Positions 1 to 9,781 of a DNA stretch of 64,000 nt are shown one piece after another. The position numbers and the translations under genes were made by a program. The stretch covers positions 420,119-484,118 of the forward strand of contig NZ_BBXG01000008.1 of NCBI RefSeq assembly GCF_001570605.1. Direction: 5' to 3'. Positions within the stretch are counted from its first letter, which is position 1. Every line of letters starts with the position of its first letter. The DNA is from Herbidospora cretacea (GTDB taxonomy: Bacteria; Actinomycetota; Actinomycetes; Streptosporangiales; Streptosporangiaceae). The notes beneath the pieces were generated by a model. The model did no database searches. It was not told the origin of the DNA and saw only the letters and a list, made by a program, of their open reading frames with translations.

Positions 1-468
1 CACCCAGGTGCCGAGCACGGCGGCCACGTACACCGTGGTGACCCCCCGCACCAGGCTGACGAAGGCGTTGGGGTACTCGTGCGGCTGGTAGTAGTTCCCG
101 ACCGCGAACCCCACGGCCAGCAGGCCCGCCACGGCCTGCCACCACCGCACGGTCCGGTGGGCCGTCATCGCGTAGGCGGAGATCGACACGGGCATCGCCT
201 GGGCGGTCAGCAGGTAGCAGACCAGCCCGAACACCACCGAGGGCCCGGCCCAGCGCCGCCGCACCAGCATCGTCAGCGACGCCACCACCGCGCTCGCCAC
301 GGCCACCCATATCGGGGCCGAGACGGCGGAGTCGTTGGGGTCGACCAGCGCGGGAGGCAGCGTGTAGACCAGGAGCGTGGCCGACAGGGTGACGTCGACG
401 ACCCGGTTCCGGCGTTCCTGATCGAGGGAATCCCAGCGCTCCCGCCACCGGTCGATCGTCTCCCGCAT
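1..468 (-). CDS. Probable sensor histidine kinase, N-terminal membrane part (cut by window edge)
   Basis: The minus strand is open from ATG at 468 to the window start, 156 codons without a stop. The product begins MRETIDRWRERW, then has about four hydrophobic segments with a central RRRW turn (near residue 72) and a second basic turn before RWWQAVAGLLAVGFAV. A short polar N-terminus followed by a small bundle of helices is typical of the membrane sensor part of actinobacterial NarL/DesK-type histidine kinases. No kinase motif is visible because the C-terminal part lies outside the window, so another polytopic membrane protein is possible. It is divergent from the helicase gene at 608. Confidence 0.55.
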   Translation of the reverse strand, partial: MRETIDRWRERWDSLDQERRNRVVDVTLSATLLVYTLPPALVDPNDSAVSAPIWVAVASAVVASLTMLVRRRWAGPSVVFGLVCYLLTAQAMPVSISAYAMTAHRTVRWWQAVAGLLAVGFAVGNYYQPHEYPNAFVSLVRGVTTVYVAAVLGTWV

Positions 469-607
469 CCCGCCAATGTCGGGGCTCCGGAGGACCCGGC
501 AGCCCGCTGACACGCGGACTTTCCCGATCTTGTACGAACTCTCTGTCCGCCCCGCGCGGACCCGCGGCTCGTTTCGCTCTCCCGCCGCTTGGGGGCAGGA
601 TAGAGCG

Positions 608-3097
608 GTGAGCCTGATCGAGCGCCTGCCGCGGACCCCCGACCCTGATTCCCTCTTCGAGGCGTTCTCCGCGTGGAACGAGGAGCGCGGGCTCACGCTC
701 TATCCGGCGCAGGAGGAGGCGCTGATGGAGGTGGTGACGGGGAGCAACCTGATCCTGTCCACCCCCACCGGGTCGGGCAAGTCGCTGGTCGCGGCCGGGG
801 CCCACTTCGCCGCGCTGGCCAATAACCAGGTCTCCTTCTACACCGCGCCCATCAAGGCGCTGGTGTCGGAGAAGTTCTTCGACCTGTGCGCGATCTTCGG
901 GACCGAGAACGTCGGCATGATGACCGGCGACGCCTCGGTCAACGCCGACGCCCCGATCATCTGCTGCACCGCCGAGATCCTCGCCCAGGTGGCGCTCGCC
1001 GAGGGCCGTGAGGCCGACGTCGGCATGGTCATCATGGACGAGTTCCACTTCTACGCCGAGCCCGACCGGGGCTGGGCGTGGCAGGTCCCGATGCTGGAGC
1101 TCCCGCAGGCCCAGTTCGTGATCATGTCAGCGACGCTCGGCGACGTCACCCGCTTCGAGAAGGACCTCACCCGCCGCACCGGCCGCCCGACGGCCGTGGT
1201 GAAACACTCCGAGCGGCCGGTGCCGCTGGTTTATTCGTACCGGATGACGCCTCTCCACGAGACGCTGGAGGAGTTCCTGTCGACCGGGCAGGCCCCCGTC
1301 TACGTCGTCCACTTCACCCAGGCCGCCGCCATGGAGCGGGCACAGGCGCTGATGAGCATCAACATGTGCAGCAAGCCCGAGAAGGAGGCCATCGCGGCCC
1401 TGATCGGCAACTTCCGCTTCACGACCAAGTTCGGCCGCGCCCTGTCCCGGCTGGTCCGCCACGGCATCGGCGTCCACCACGCGGGCATGCTGCCCAAATA
1501 CCGCCGGCTGGTGGAGAAGCTCGCCCAAGCCGGGCTCCTCAAGGTCATCTGCGGCACCGACACGCTCGGCGTCGGCGTCAACGTCCCGATCCGGACCGTG
1601 CTGTTCACCGCGCTGACCAAATACGACGGCAACCGGGTCCGCCGCCTGCGCGCCCGCGAGTTCCACCAGATCGCCGGCCGGGCCGGGCGCGCGGGCTTCG
1701 ACGTGATCGGCTACGTCTCCTGCCAGGCCCCCGACCACGTGATCGAGAACGAACGCGCCCTCGCCAAGATCGGCGACGACCCCAAACGGCGGCGGGGATA
1801 CGCCCGCAAGAAGCCGCCGGAGGGCTTCGTCAACTGGAACGAGGAGACCTTCGAGAAGCTCCAGACCGCCGAGCCCGAGCCGCTGACCAGCCGGTTCAAG
1901 GTGTCCAACGCGATGCTGCTGGCGGTGATCAACCGTCCGGGCAACTGCTTCGAGGCGATGAAGAGCCTGCTCACCGACAACCACGAGGAGCGCAAGAACC
2001 AGCGGCGGCACATCAGCCACGCCATCGCGATCTACCGCTCCCTGCTGGCCGGCGGCATCGTCGAGACCCTGAAGGAGCCCGACGACCAGGGCCGCTACGC
2101 CCGCCTGACCGTCGACCTCCAGCAGGACTTCGCCCTCAACCAGGCGCTGTCGACCTTCGCCCTGGCGACCTTCGAGCTGCTGGCCCCCGACAGCCCCACC
2201 TACGCGCTCGACGTCGTCAGCGTGGTCGAGTCGACCCTCGACGACCCCAGGCAGATCCTGCACGCCCAGCTCAACAAGGCCCGCGGCGAGGCGGTCGCCC
2301 AGATGAAGGCCGACGGCATCGAATACGAGGAGCGCATGGAGCTCCTCCAGGAGATCACCTACCCGATGCCGCTTGAGGCCCTCCTCTTCGGCGCCTACGA
2401 GACCTACCGGCAGGGCCACCCCTGGGTCGGCGACCACACCGTCAGCCCGAAGGCGATCATCCGCGACATGTACGAGCGCGCGATGACCTTCACCGACTAC
2501 ATCCAGTTCTACGAGCTGTCCCGCTCCGAGGGCACGGTCCTGCGCTACCTGGCCGACGCCTACCGGGCCCTGTCCCGAACTGTGCCGGAACACATGAAGA
2601 CCGACGACCTGATCGACCTCATCGAGTGGCTGGGCGAGCTGATCCGCCAGGTCGACTCCAGCCTCATCGACGAGTGGGAGAAGCTGGCCAACCCGTCCGA
2701 GGCCCTGGAGCAGCGCGACGAGCTGGAGTCGAAGCTGCGTCCGGTCACGGCCAACGCGCGCGCCTTCCGGGTGCTGGTCCGCAACGCGATGTTCCGGATG
2801 GTCGAACTGGCGGCGCTCGACCAGCAGGAGACGCTGGAGGAGATGTACCCCGACGTCGACTGGGCGGCCGGGCTCGACGCCTACTACGACGAGCACGACA
2901 CGATCGGCACCGGGCCCTCGGCACGCGGCCCGGCGTTCCTGCGGATCACGGAGGAGCCGGGGGTGTGGCGGGTGCGCCAGGTCATCGAGGACCCGGCGGG
3001 CGACGGCGACTGGGGCGTCTCCGCCGACGTCGACCTGGCGGCGTCCGACGAGGAGGGCACCGCCGTGCTCCACGTGGTGGGGATCAACCGGCTCTGA
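608..3097 (+). CDS. DEAD/DEAH-box RNA helicase, DUF3516 family
   Basis: A superfamily 2 helicase of 829 residues, related to the Ski2/Mtr4 group. Motif I TPTGSGKS is at residues 52-59, motif II DEFH near 144, motif III SATLG near 174, HHAGMLPKYR near 291 and motif VI QIAGRAGRAG near 355. The long C-terminal half matches the DUF3516 region of actinobacterial RNA helicases. I chose GTG at 608 because the product then starts MSLIERLP, a few residues before the helicase fold; the frame is open up to 476 but that extension reads as Arg/Ser-rich non-coding sequence. Its role in RNA turnover or surveillance is inferred from the family. It ends one base before the convergent gene at 3099. Confidence 0.92.
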   Translation: MSLIERLPRTPDPDSLFEAFSAWNEERGLTLYPAQEEALMEVVTGSNLILSTPTGSGKSLVAAGAHFAALANNQVSFYTAPIKALVSEKFFDLCAIFGTENVGMMTGDASVNADAPIICCTAEILAQVALAEGREADVGMVIMDEFHFYAEPDRGWAWQVPMLELPQAQFVIMSATLGDVTRFEKDLTRRTGRPTAVVKHSERPVPLVYSYRMTPLHETLEEFLSTGQAPVYVVHFTQAAAMERAQALMSINMCSKPEKEAIAALIGNFRFTTKFGRALSRLVRHGIGVHHAGMLPKYRRLVEKLAQAGLLKVICGTDTLGVGVNVPIRTVLFTALTKYDGNRVRRLRAREFHQIAGRAGRAGFDVIGYVSCQAPDHVIENERALAKIGDDPKRRRGYARKKPPEGFVNWNEETFEKLQTAEPEPLTSRFKVSNAMLLAVINRPGNCFEAMKSLLTDNHEERKNQRRHISHAIAIYRSLLAGGIVETLKEPDDQGRYARLTVDLQQDFALNQALSTFALATFELLAPDSPTYALDVVSVVESTLDDPRQILHAQLNKARGEAVAQMKADGIEYEERMELLQEITYPMPLEALLFGAYETYRQGHPWVGDHTVSPKAIIRDMYERAMTFTDYIQFYELSRSEGTVLRYLADAYRALSRTVPEHMKTDDLIDLIEWLGELIRQVDSSLIDEWEKLANPSEALEQRDELESKLRPVTANARAFRVLVRNAMFRMVELAALDQQETLEEMYPDVDWAAGLDAYYDEHDTIGTGPSARGPAFLRITEEPGVWRVRQVIEDPAGDGDWGVSADVDLAASDEEGTAVLHVVGINRL

Positions 3098-3098
3098 C

Positions 3099-4088
3099 TC
3101 AGCTCCCGGCCCTGGCCAGGTCGATGATCACCAGGCGGCCGTCCTGCTGGAAGCTCAGCAGGCGGTCGTCGGAGGCGGGCACCGGGATCGCGATCCCGCC
3201 CGCCTGCACCCCCTTGGCCGGCAGCGGTTTCACCCCCAGGTCGGCCACCTGCCCCGACATCAGGTCGTAGAGGCCGGCCCAGATCTCCCCCGGCCCGGCC
3301 ATCGTGCTCGACGTGACGAACCGGTCGCGCGCGGGCCGCGAAACGGGCGGATCGGTCAGCTTGGTCGCCCGCAGCCCGGCCCCCGACCGCGCCGACGCCA
3401 GCCGGTCGGGCCCCACGCACAGGGTCACCCCGCACAGCGCACCCGCCCGGGTGGCCCGCCGCTCCCCCGTCTCGACGTTGACCGCCGTGGTGAACTCACG
3501 GGCCGGTGACCCCACCCACGGCCACTTCAGCACGTGCTGCCCGGTGGTCCCCGGCACCGCCTCCGGCCGCCCGCCCGCGTAGGGCACCCGCCAGACGCCG
3601 CCCGTGTCGGTCGACCACACGACGCCCTGGGCCGTCAGCTCCAGCCCGGTCACCGTCCCGGTCAGCGCGAACGCCGCGATGGCGACCGGATCTCCACCGG
3701 TGAGCGGCACCGACCAGATCTCGCCCACCCGGCCGGTGCCGTCGCGGCGCGCCGTCCACCAGGCGATGTGCCCGGCCCCGGCGGCCACACCGGAAGGGTG
3801 GACCACCGTCCGGGGCGGCAGCGGGAGATCGGCCAGCTCGGTGGTCTCCCCACTGCTCATCTTGTACGTGACCAGCGCCTCGGCCCGCTCGAATCCCTTG
3901 GCCACGGTCGCCAGCAGGGTGTCGTCGTCGAGGAGGAGCCGGGGCGTGACCGCCCGCCCGTCGGCCGACACGGCCGGGATGACGTGGACGGCCTGTGGCC
4001 AGAGGTTCTGCACGAGCGGGGGACGTTCGACGAGGGCGGCGCCGTTCAGCGTGCCGGCGAGCGCGAGCGTGGCGAGCAGGATGCGCAA
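3099..4088 (-). CDS. Exported TolB-like beta-propeller protein
   Basis: 329 residues, starting with a TTG codon at 4088 only a few bases after the stop of the upstream gene, so the two are probably co-transcribed. An N-terminal hydrophobic stretch MRILLATLALAGTLNGAALV looks like a signal peptide. The rest is rich in short beta-type units of the form W..PL.GG.P and LL..DTLLATV, as in TolB/WD40-like propellers (for example IWSVPLTGGDPV and VWRVPYAGGRPE). The ligand or partner is unknown. It is convergent with the helicase gene. Confident as a gene, moderate on fold, no function assigned. Confidence 0.8.
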   Translation of the reverse strand: MRILLATLALAGTLNGAALVERPPLVQNLWPQAVHVIPAVSADGRAVTPRLLLDDDTLLATVAKGFERAEALVTYKMSSGETTELADLPLPPRTVVHPSGVAAGAGHIAWWTARRDGTGRVGEIWSVPLTGGDPVAIAAFALTGTVTGLELTAQGVVWSTDTGGVWRVPYAGGRPEAVPGTTGQHVLKWPWVGSPAREFTTAVNVETGERRATRAGALCGVTLCVGPDRLASARSGAGLRATKLTDPPVSRPARDRFVTSSTMAGPGEIWAGLYDLMSGQVADLGVKPLPAKGVQAGGIAIPVPASDDRLLSFQQDGRLVIIDLARAGS

Positions 4089-4092
4089 GAGG

Positions 4093-4434
4093 TCAGCCCC
4101 CCACCGCGCCGCAGTCGGACACGAACGACCCCGTCTGGCGGCAGGTCCGCAGCGCCACGTCGGCCCCGTCGGGCGGCTTCAGGTAGTGGCGGACCACGGT
4201 CCCGGCCCCGGAGGTGTTCTCGTCGAAGCCCTGCCCGGCCCCGCCCACGCCGACGTAGGTCCGCACGGCGTGCCCGTCGGCCTCGGTGTCCCACACGTCG
4301 AGCACGCCCTGGTCGTAGACGGCCCGTCCCCCGGTCGGGGTCAGGGTCGTCACCGGGCCGCCCGCGGCCGCGCTCGCGGGCGCCGCCAGCAGGGCCGCCG
4401 TGACGACGGCGGCGACAGCGGATCTGCGACGCAT
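4093..4434 (-). CDS. Small exported protein of unknown function
   Basis: 113 residues from ATG at 4434, chosen because the product then starts MRRRSAVAAVVTAALLAAPASAAAG, a clean Sec signal peptide; an upstream ATG at 4452 would only add six residues. The mature part is about 85 residues with two cysteines near the C-terminus (RTCRQ and SDCGAV) that could form a disulfide. I do not recognise the family. It lies directly upstream of the propeller gene on the same strand, suggesting a two-gene unit for exported proteins. Confidence 0.72.
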   Translation of the reverse strand: MRRRSAVAAVVTAALLAAPASAAAGGPVTTLTPTGGRAVYDQGVLDVWDTEADGHAVRTYVGVGGAGQGFDENTSGAGTVVRHYLKPPDGADVALRTCRQTGSFVSDCGAVGG

Positions 4435-4470
4435 GCAAGCACGATAAGTCACGAATCCATAAAGCGCCCG

Positions 4471-5583
4471 TCAACCGCCGGAAAGCGCGTCTTCGACCTC
4501 GGGCACCGCGAAGTCGTCGGGGTCGTCGAGCCAGCCCACTGGGAGCAGGACCTTCTGCCGTTCGCCGCTCTTGCCGCGCGGCCCGTCGGCCGCCTCGCCC
4601 GGCCACCTCTGGTCGAGGTCGAGGCCGGACAGGCGCTCGCGCAGCTCGTCGAGGCTGGAGGCCTGGGCGGTCAGCCGCCGGGTCTCCGCGCCGACCGAGA
4701 ACGCCTTCAGATACCACCCGACGTGCTTGCGGAAGTCGGACACGCCGTGCTTCTCCGAGCCCATCACCTCGACCAGCAGCTCGGCGTGGCGCAGCAGCAT
4801 GGTCACCACCTCGCCGAGGCGCGGCTCGGCCCGCTCGGGCGACCCGTTGAACGCGTTCTCCAGGTCCCGGAACAGCCACGGCCGGCCCAGGCACCCCCGC
4901 CCGATCACCACGCCGTCACACCCGGTCTGCGCCACCATCCGCAGGGCGTCGTCGGCGGTCCAGATGTCGCCGTTGCCGAGCACGGGCACGTGGCCGGGGA
5001 CCGCCTCGCGCAGGCGGGAGACCGCGTCCCAGTCGGCGAAGCCGCCGTAGTGCTGGATGGCGGTCCGGGCGTGCAGCGCGACGGCCTGGACGCCCTCCTC
5101 GGCGGCGATCCGGCCCGCGTCGAGGTAGGTCAGGTGGTCGTCGTCGATGCCCTTGCGCATCTTGATCGTCACCGGCAGCGGCCCGGCGTTGGCCACCACG
5201 TCACGGATGATCGCCCGCAGCAGCCGTCTCTTGTACGGCACCGCCGCGCCCCCGCCCCGCCGGGTCACCTTGGGCACCGGGCAGCCGAAATTGAGGTCGA
5301 TGTGGTCGGCCAGGTCCTCTTCGGCGATCATCTTCGCGGCCCGGCCCATGATCACGGGGTCGACCCCGTAGAGCTGGATGCTGCGCGGCGTCTCGGTCGG
5401 GCCGAACCGGATCATCTCGTAGGTCAGCGGGTTGCGCTCGACCAGCGCCCGGGAGGTGATCATCTCGCAGACGAACAGGCCGCCGCCCTGCTCACGGCAG
5501 AGAGTGCGGTAGGCGCGGTTGGTGATGCCCGCCATGGGGGCGAGCACCACGGGGGGCCAGACGTCGAGCGACCCGATTTTCAT
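4471..5583 (-). CDS. dusB: tRNA-dihydrouridine synthase, DusB-like
   Basis: An FMN-dependent enzyme that reduces uridine to dihydrouridine in the tRNA D-loop. The 370-residue product has the TIM-barrel signatures APMAGITNRAYR (15-26), the catalytic cysteine in NFGCPVPK (Cys101), IKMRKG, ALHARTA and the FMN-phosphate motif GNGDI followed by GVVIGRGCLGRPW. The start is ATG at 5583 (MKIGSLDVW); the upstream in-frame sequence lacks family similarity. About 50 bases separate it from the divergent ACT gene. The length fits the family. Confidence 0.93.
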   Translation of the reverse strand: MKIGSLDVWPPVVLAPMAGITNRAYRTLCREQGGGLFVCEMITSRALVERNPLTYEMIRFGPTETPRSIQLYGVDPVIMGRAAKMIAEEDLADHIDLNFGCPVPKVTRRGGGAAVPYKRRLLRAIIRDVVANAGPLPVTIKMRKGIDDDHLTYLDAGRIAAEEGVQAVALHARTAIQHYGGFADWDAVSRLREAVPGHVPVLGNGDIWTADDALRMVAQTGCDGVVIGRGCLGRPWLFRDLENAFNGSPERAEPRLGEVVTMLLRHAELLVEVMGSEKHGVSDFRKHVGWYLKAFSVGAETRRLTAQASSLDELRERLSGLDLDQRWPGEAADGPRGKSGERQKVLLPVGWLDDPDDFAVPEVEDALSGG

Positions 5584-5634
5584 CCTCACATTGTCCTTCA
5601 CGGGAAGAAGTGGCCGGTGCATTAGCCTGGTCGC

Positions 5635-6297
5635 ATGCTGCTGCGGCTGCGGATCGCGCTGCCAGACCGTCCCGGCGCCCTCGGCGCCGTCACCCAGGCC
5701 CTCGGTGTCGCGGGCGCCGACATCATCCAGGTCGTCGTGCTCGACCGCGGCGACGAGCGGGCGGTCGACGACTTCACCGTCGCCTGGCCCGACGCCGCGC
5801 CCCGGGAGCACCTCGTCCGGGCGCTCGACGAGATCCCCGACATCAAGGTCGAGGGCGTCTGGGCCACCCGGGAGGCCCCGGGCACCTACCCGGAGCTGGA
5901 GATCCTCAAGTTCCTGACCACCGCCGGAGACCGCGCGCTGGCCACCCTGGTCGACGCGATGCCGGTGATGTTCAGCGCCGACTGGGCCGCCTGCGCGACC
6001 GAGCGGGCCCACGAGGTGGTCTGTTCGAGCTGGCGGGCCCCCGAGGCGGTCCGGTTCCCGGAGCCGGCCCCGTCCCGGCCGGTGGCCGCGACGCTGGAGT
6101 CGGGGGTCCACGTGATCCACGCCCCGCTGCCGCCGCTGGCCCTGACGCTGCTGCTGGCCCGGGTCGAGGGGCCGGCCTTCCACCGGACCGAGGTGACCCG
6201 GCTGGCCCGGATCCTCGACATCTTCCTGCTGCTGCCGGCGATCGAAGAAGGGGCCGAACGGGCTTTCCGTTCCACGAATTCGGCCAACTATTTGTAA
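5635..6297 (+). CDS. ACT-domain amino-acid-binding protein
   Basis: 220 residues. The first 75 or so form an ACT domain (LRLRIALPDRPGALGAVTQA, then ADIIQVVVLD), the small-ligand sensing fold usually binding amino acids. The C-terminal 130 residues are less conserved and include a second beta/alpha region ending in a leucine-rich helix (LARILDIFLLLPAIEE). There is no catalytic partner domain, so it is a stand-alone ACT protein, probably regulatory. It is divergent from dusB and followed by an A/T-rich stretch at 6298-6368 that could hold the promoter of the GTPase cassette. Confidence 0.82.
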   Translation: MLLRLRIALPDRPGALGAVTQALGVAGADIIQVVVLDRGDERAVDDFTVAWPDAAPREHLVRALDEIPDIKVEGVWATREAPGTYPELEILKFLTTAGDRALATLVDAMPVMFSADWAACATERAHEVVCSSWRAPEAVRFPEPAPSRPVAATLESGVHVIHAPLPPLALTLLLARVEGPAFHRTEVTRLARILDIFLLLPAIEEGAERAFRSTNSANYL

Positions 6298-6368
6298 TAG
6301 GATTGCAGCGGAATAACAATTAGTCCCGGTTTTCACCGCCTTAACACGGCGTCGCATTGACTCGCCTC

Positions 6369-8651
6369 ATGGCGAACAACGGAAGTGACTTCATCGCCGG
6401 GGAGATCAGGTCGCTACTGACCACCCGCAGGGCTCTGCTGCCGGGTGTCCAGGCGAAGATCGCGGCCTGGCGCGACACCGACCAGACGTTGGTGGAACTC
6501 GCCAGGGCGCTCGACCTGCTGCGGGAACACCCGTCGATCGACACCGACATGGCAAGCACGCTCACCCTGCCCCAGATCGCCGAACTGCGAAGTCAGATCG
6601 CCCTGACAATCGAGCAGCTGACCGCAGTGGAGGCGCGCTTCTCCCGCGACACGGTCAACATCGGGGTCAGCGGCAGCGCCCGCATGGGCAAGTCGACGCT
6701 GCTGCAGTCGGTGTCCGGCCTCGACGACCGGCAGGTCCCGACCGGCCGGGACCTGCCGGTCACCGCGGTCCGCAGCCGCATCTATCACTCGGCGACCGCC
6801 AGGCGCGCGATACTGAAACTCCATTCGCGGGAATCATTCTTAAACGAGATTATTCACCCATATCACCAGGAACTGGGAATTGCCGAGCTCCCTCGCACGA
6901 TTGATGAGTTCCGAAACCATCAGTACCCGGCCGCGACCCCCGATCTGGATCCTGATCTGGTACCGCTGCTGCGGCGGCTGCGCGAGGCGCACGAGGCGCT
7001 GTGGTCCTACGAGAAGGACCTGACCGGTGGAGAGATGACCGTGGACCTCGACGAGGTTCGCCAGTTCATCGCCTACCCCACTCATGAGGACAAATCAACC
7101 GTCACCGCTGTCGCCCGGCGCTACCTGGCGGTCCGCGATGCCCGCATCGACTGCGCGTTCCCTCACCCCGGAGTCGAACACCTGGGCATCGTCGACCTTC
7201 CCGGTCTGGGGGAGATCGCGCTGGAGGCCGAGGAGCACCATGTGCGCGGCTTGCAGCACGAAGTCGACGTCGTGCTGCTGGTGAAGAGGGCGCTGGAAGG
7301 GGCCGCATACTGGACGGCCGCCGACGGCCGCACCCTGAAGCTGCTCGACCGGGCGCGGGGGCCGATCGCGAACCGGGGTGACTTCGTCTTCCTCGTCGTC
7401 AACACCCCCGTGGGCGCGGAGTCCCTGGCCGAGCCGATGCGTGCGCACATGATGGAGAACGTCAACGACGGGCACCCGGGCAAATTCTTCACGATGCTCG
7501 ACACGAACGCGGACGACCCCGATTCGGTCCGAGCCAGTGTCCTGACACCGTTGCTCCACGCCCTCGCCACCCGCCTGCCGATCATGGACTCCGAATACCT
7601 GTCCGGCGCCGAGGAGTCCGCGAGCTCGACCAGGGCATCCCTGACCTCGGCACTCGGCGACCTCCAGGAGGCCATCCGCGGCATCCGCACGACGGGCGTC
7701 GACGAGATCGAATCGATCCAGGACAACGCGGCCAAGCTCCGCAAGAAGCTCGCCGTCGGATTGAAGAAGCTGGTCAGGCGGCTGCGCGTCCGGGCCATGT
7801 CCGAAGACGACGATCCCGAGTACGTCACGGCCATCACCGATGTCTACAACAACGTGTCGACCTGGATCGACGGCGGATTCGGAGTCGGCGAGGAGGCCTG
7901 GCTCGAAGAGGCCATGGAGACGTTCGACGCCGAGGAAGGCTTCGGGAAGTTCACCGACGACAACTTCAACCACATCCGCGTCGAGATCGCCCGCCGGTTC
8001 GCCGAACTGGACAAGTTCTACTCGGGTCAGATCGAGGACGCCCGGCGTGAGGTCGGGCTGGTCATTCGCACGCACACGGGCGTCCTGCTCGACGGGGAGG
8101 GCTCGTCCCTCCTGCGCGACCTCGCGGAATGTCTGGACAACCCACGCCTGCCGTGCCCGGCGATGCACGCCGCAGTGACGGGGCTGCTGGATCTTCGCAT
8201 GGAGTACCGCAATCACCTCCATCCCCGGCTGCGCCCTCATCTCGACTATCTGCAGATGGCCCATCGAGACCCTCGTGACGGCGAGCCCACTCGTGGTGTC
8301 GATCTCATGGCGGACGAGGAAGGCGCTCACACCTTCTACAAGCACTGCCAGAAGATGGCCCACAAGTCCGCCTACGAGATCCGCAAAGCGCTGCTACAGG
8401 GCGAGGTAACGCCGGTCCAGGTGACGTACGCAGCGGTGGAGCACTTCGTGGACGTCCTCATCCGCTCGGGCAAGTCCGGTGACTCACCTGGCTCCATACG
8501 GGAATTCGAGCGCCTGGCCCGCGCCTATCGCAACGAGATCTGGCCCGGTGTCTACCAGGGCATCGCCGAAGGAAACGTCCGGCACGACCGGGTGATCACA
8601 CTGATCGAGACCCTGCAGAAGAAAATCGACGAAGCCGGGAGGGCCGCATGA
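6369..8651 (+). CDS. Large dynamin-like P-loop GTPase, first gene of a four-gene cassette
   Basis: 760 residues from ATG at 6369 (MANNGSDFIAGE); a TTG at 6357 would add four residues. After a roughly 95-residue helical lead comes a Walker A loop GVSGSARMGKST (about 99-110), a switch-I threonine in DLPVTAVRS, and a Walker B/G3 motif DLPGLGE (about 275-281). The usual G4 NKxD is replaced by VVNTPV. The C-terminal half is mostly charged helices with a possible short hydrophobic element, a dynamin/SrfC-like layout. Its stop overlaps the next ATG (ATGA, 8648-8651), so the genes are translationally coupled. Membrane remodelling or conflict-system roles are inference from architecture only. Confidence 0.8.
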   Translation: MANNGSDFIAGEIRSLLTTRRALLPGVQAKIAAWRDTDQTLVELARALDLLREHPSIDTDMASTLTLPQIAELRSQIALTIEQLTAVEARFSRDTVNIGVSGSARMGKSTLLQSVSGLDDRQVPTGRDLPVTAVRSRIYHSATARRAILKLHSRESFLNEIIHPYHQELGIAELPRTIDEFRNHQYPAATPDLDPDLVPLLRRLREAHEALWSYEKDLTGGEMTVDLDEVRQFIAYPTHEDKSTVTAVARRYLAVRDARIDCAFPHPGVEHLGIVDLPGLGEIALEAEEHHVRGLQHEVDVVLLVKRALEGAAYWTAADGRTLKLLDRARGPIANRGDFVFLVVNTPVGAESLAEPMRAHMMENVNDGHPGKFFTMLDTNADDPDSVRASVLTPLLHALATRLPIMDSEYLSGAEESASSTRASLTSALGDLQEAIRGIRTTGVDEIESIQDNAAKLRKKLAVGLKKLVRRLRVRAMSEDDDPEYVTAITDVYNNVSTWIDGGFGVGEEAWLEEAMETFDAEEGFGKFTDDNFNHIRVEIARRFAELDKFYSGQIEDARREVGLVIRTHTGVLLDGEGSSLLRDLAECLDNPRLPCPAMHAAVTGLLDLRMEYRNHLHPRLRPHLDYLQMAHRDPRDGEPTRGVDLMADEEGAHTFYKHCQKMAHKSAYEIRKALLQGEVTPVQVTYAAVEHFVDVLIRSGKSGDSPGSIREFERLARAYRNEIWPGVYQGIAEGNVRHDRVITLIETLQKKIDEAGRAA

Positions 8652-9772
8652 CCCAGCAGGTCGCGTTCAAGGTGGGCCTGCTCGGTCCCTCCCGCGTCGG
8701 GAAGACGTCCCTGATCACCGCGCTCTTCTCCGAGGCCCAGCAGTTGCTGGCCGGAAGCGGGGTCGCGATGATGCCCGACGGCCGGGCCACCGACGACAAG
8801 ATCGCCGCCAACCGGGAGCAGCTCCAGGGCGACATCCTCGCCAGGGAGTTCTCGCCCGGAAGCCTCGCGGGCAACCTGGAGCCGTTCACCTTCAAGTTCG
8901 TCCTCGACCCCGGGGTCGCGGGCGCGCGGATCGGCATCGAGTTGCTCGACTTCCCGGGCGGCTGGCTCGACGGACGGGTGCGCAATTCACAGTCCGACGC
9001 CGACTGGGAGTCCTGCCGGGCGTTCATCACCCAGAGCACCGTTCTGCTGGTGCCGGTCGACGCGGCCCTGCTGATGGAGACCTTCGAGAAGCAGCACATC
9101 AGGTTGCTGCCCAGGTTCCTCACCACCGCCCAGGTCGACGAGGTGGTCCGGGAATGGGCCGTCAATCGCGCCAGGAGACCACACGAGCCGGCGCTGATCG
9201 CGTTCGCGCCGGTCAAATGTGAGGCCTACTTCAACGACAACGGCGGTCTCCGCAATCAGTCGCACCAACTTCGGAAGAAGTTCGACAGCGTCTACAAGGA
9301 CGTCGTCGCGACGGTCCGGGCCAACGCCCCCCACGCACAACTCCTCTACACCCCGATCGACACGATCGGCTGCGTGGAGATGGTCAAGGCAGCCTGGAAA
9401 CAGGTCGACGACGCCTGGACCTTCGACGCCATGTACCACGTCCGCAACGATCGGACGATCTCTCGGCTCGGTGCGAAAGACCTGATGACCGCGCTGTGCC
9501 AGCAGCTCATCCACGGCAAGCGGATGATGACGGCGGACGAGTCGGAGATTCTCCGCCAGCGGGCCGTCCAGGCTCGCGAACTGGCCGAACGCAGTGAGGG
9601 GTTCTTCCGCGACATCCTGATGTGGCTTAACCGGGAACGGCAGGCCCGGAACGACGCGGCGACCAGACGCGACCAGGAGTCCCAGGAGGTGGAGCGGCGT
9701 CTGATCGCTCTCGACGACGTCCTTCAGAGGATCGCCAACCGCCCGTTCGGCCCGCGCGTGCAGCGCCTCTAG
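8648..9772 (+). CDS. Second P-loop GTPase (Double-GTPase-like), coupled to the first
   Basis: 374 residues. The Walker A motif GPSRVGKT is at 13-20 and the G3 element LLDFPGGWL near 100-108, where DFPG takes the place of DxxG. A candidate G4 is APVKCE (about residue 193), a degenerate form of the TKxD class. The C-terminal 90 residues form a likely coiled coil (LRQRAVQARELAERSEG, then NRERQARNDAATRRDQE). The DFPGGW signature resembles the DO-GTPase families described in bacterial conflict systems, but I cannot run a profile search. It starts within the stop of the preceding gene and is followed after 9 bases by the membrane-protein gene. Confidence 0.78.
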   Translation: MTQQVAFKVGLLGPSRVGKTSLITALFSEAQQLLAGSGVAMMPDGRATDDKIAANREQLQGDILAREFSPGSLAGNLEPFTFKFVLDPGVAGARIGIELLDFPGGWLDGRVRNSQSDADWESCRAFITQSTVLLVPVDAALLMETFEKQHIRLLPRFLTTAQVDEVVREWAVNRARRPHEPALIAFAPVKCEAYFNDNGGLRNQSHQLRKKFDSVYKDVVATVRANAPHAQLLYTPIDTIGCVEMVKAAWKQVDDAWTFDAMYHVRNDRTISRLGAKDLMTALCQQLIHGKRMMTADESEILRQRAVQARELAERSEGFFRDILMWLNRERQARNDAATRRDQESQEVERRLIALDDVLQRIANRPFGPRVQRL

Positions 9773-9781
9773 GGGGCCGGG

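Noticed and set aside
1127-3073. A 648-codon open frame opposite the helicase gene
   Set aside because: It is a GC-bias shadow: Arg/Gly/Asp/Val-rich with no domain, while the other strand has full helicase motifs.
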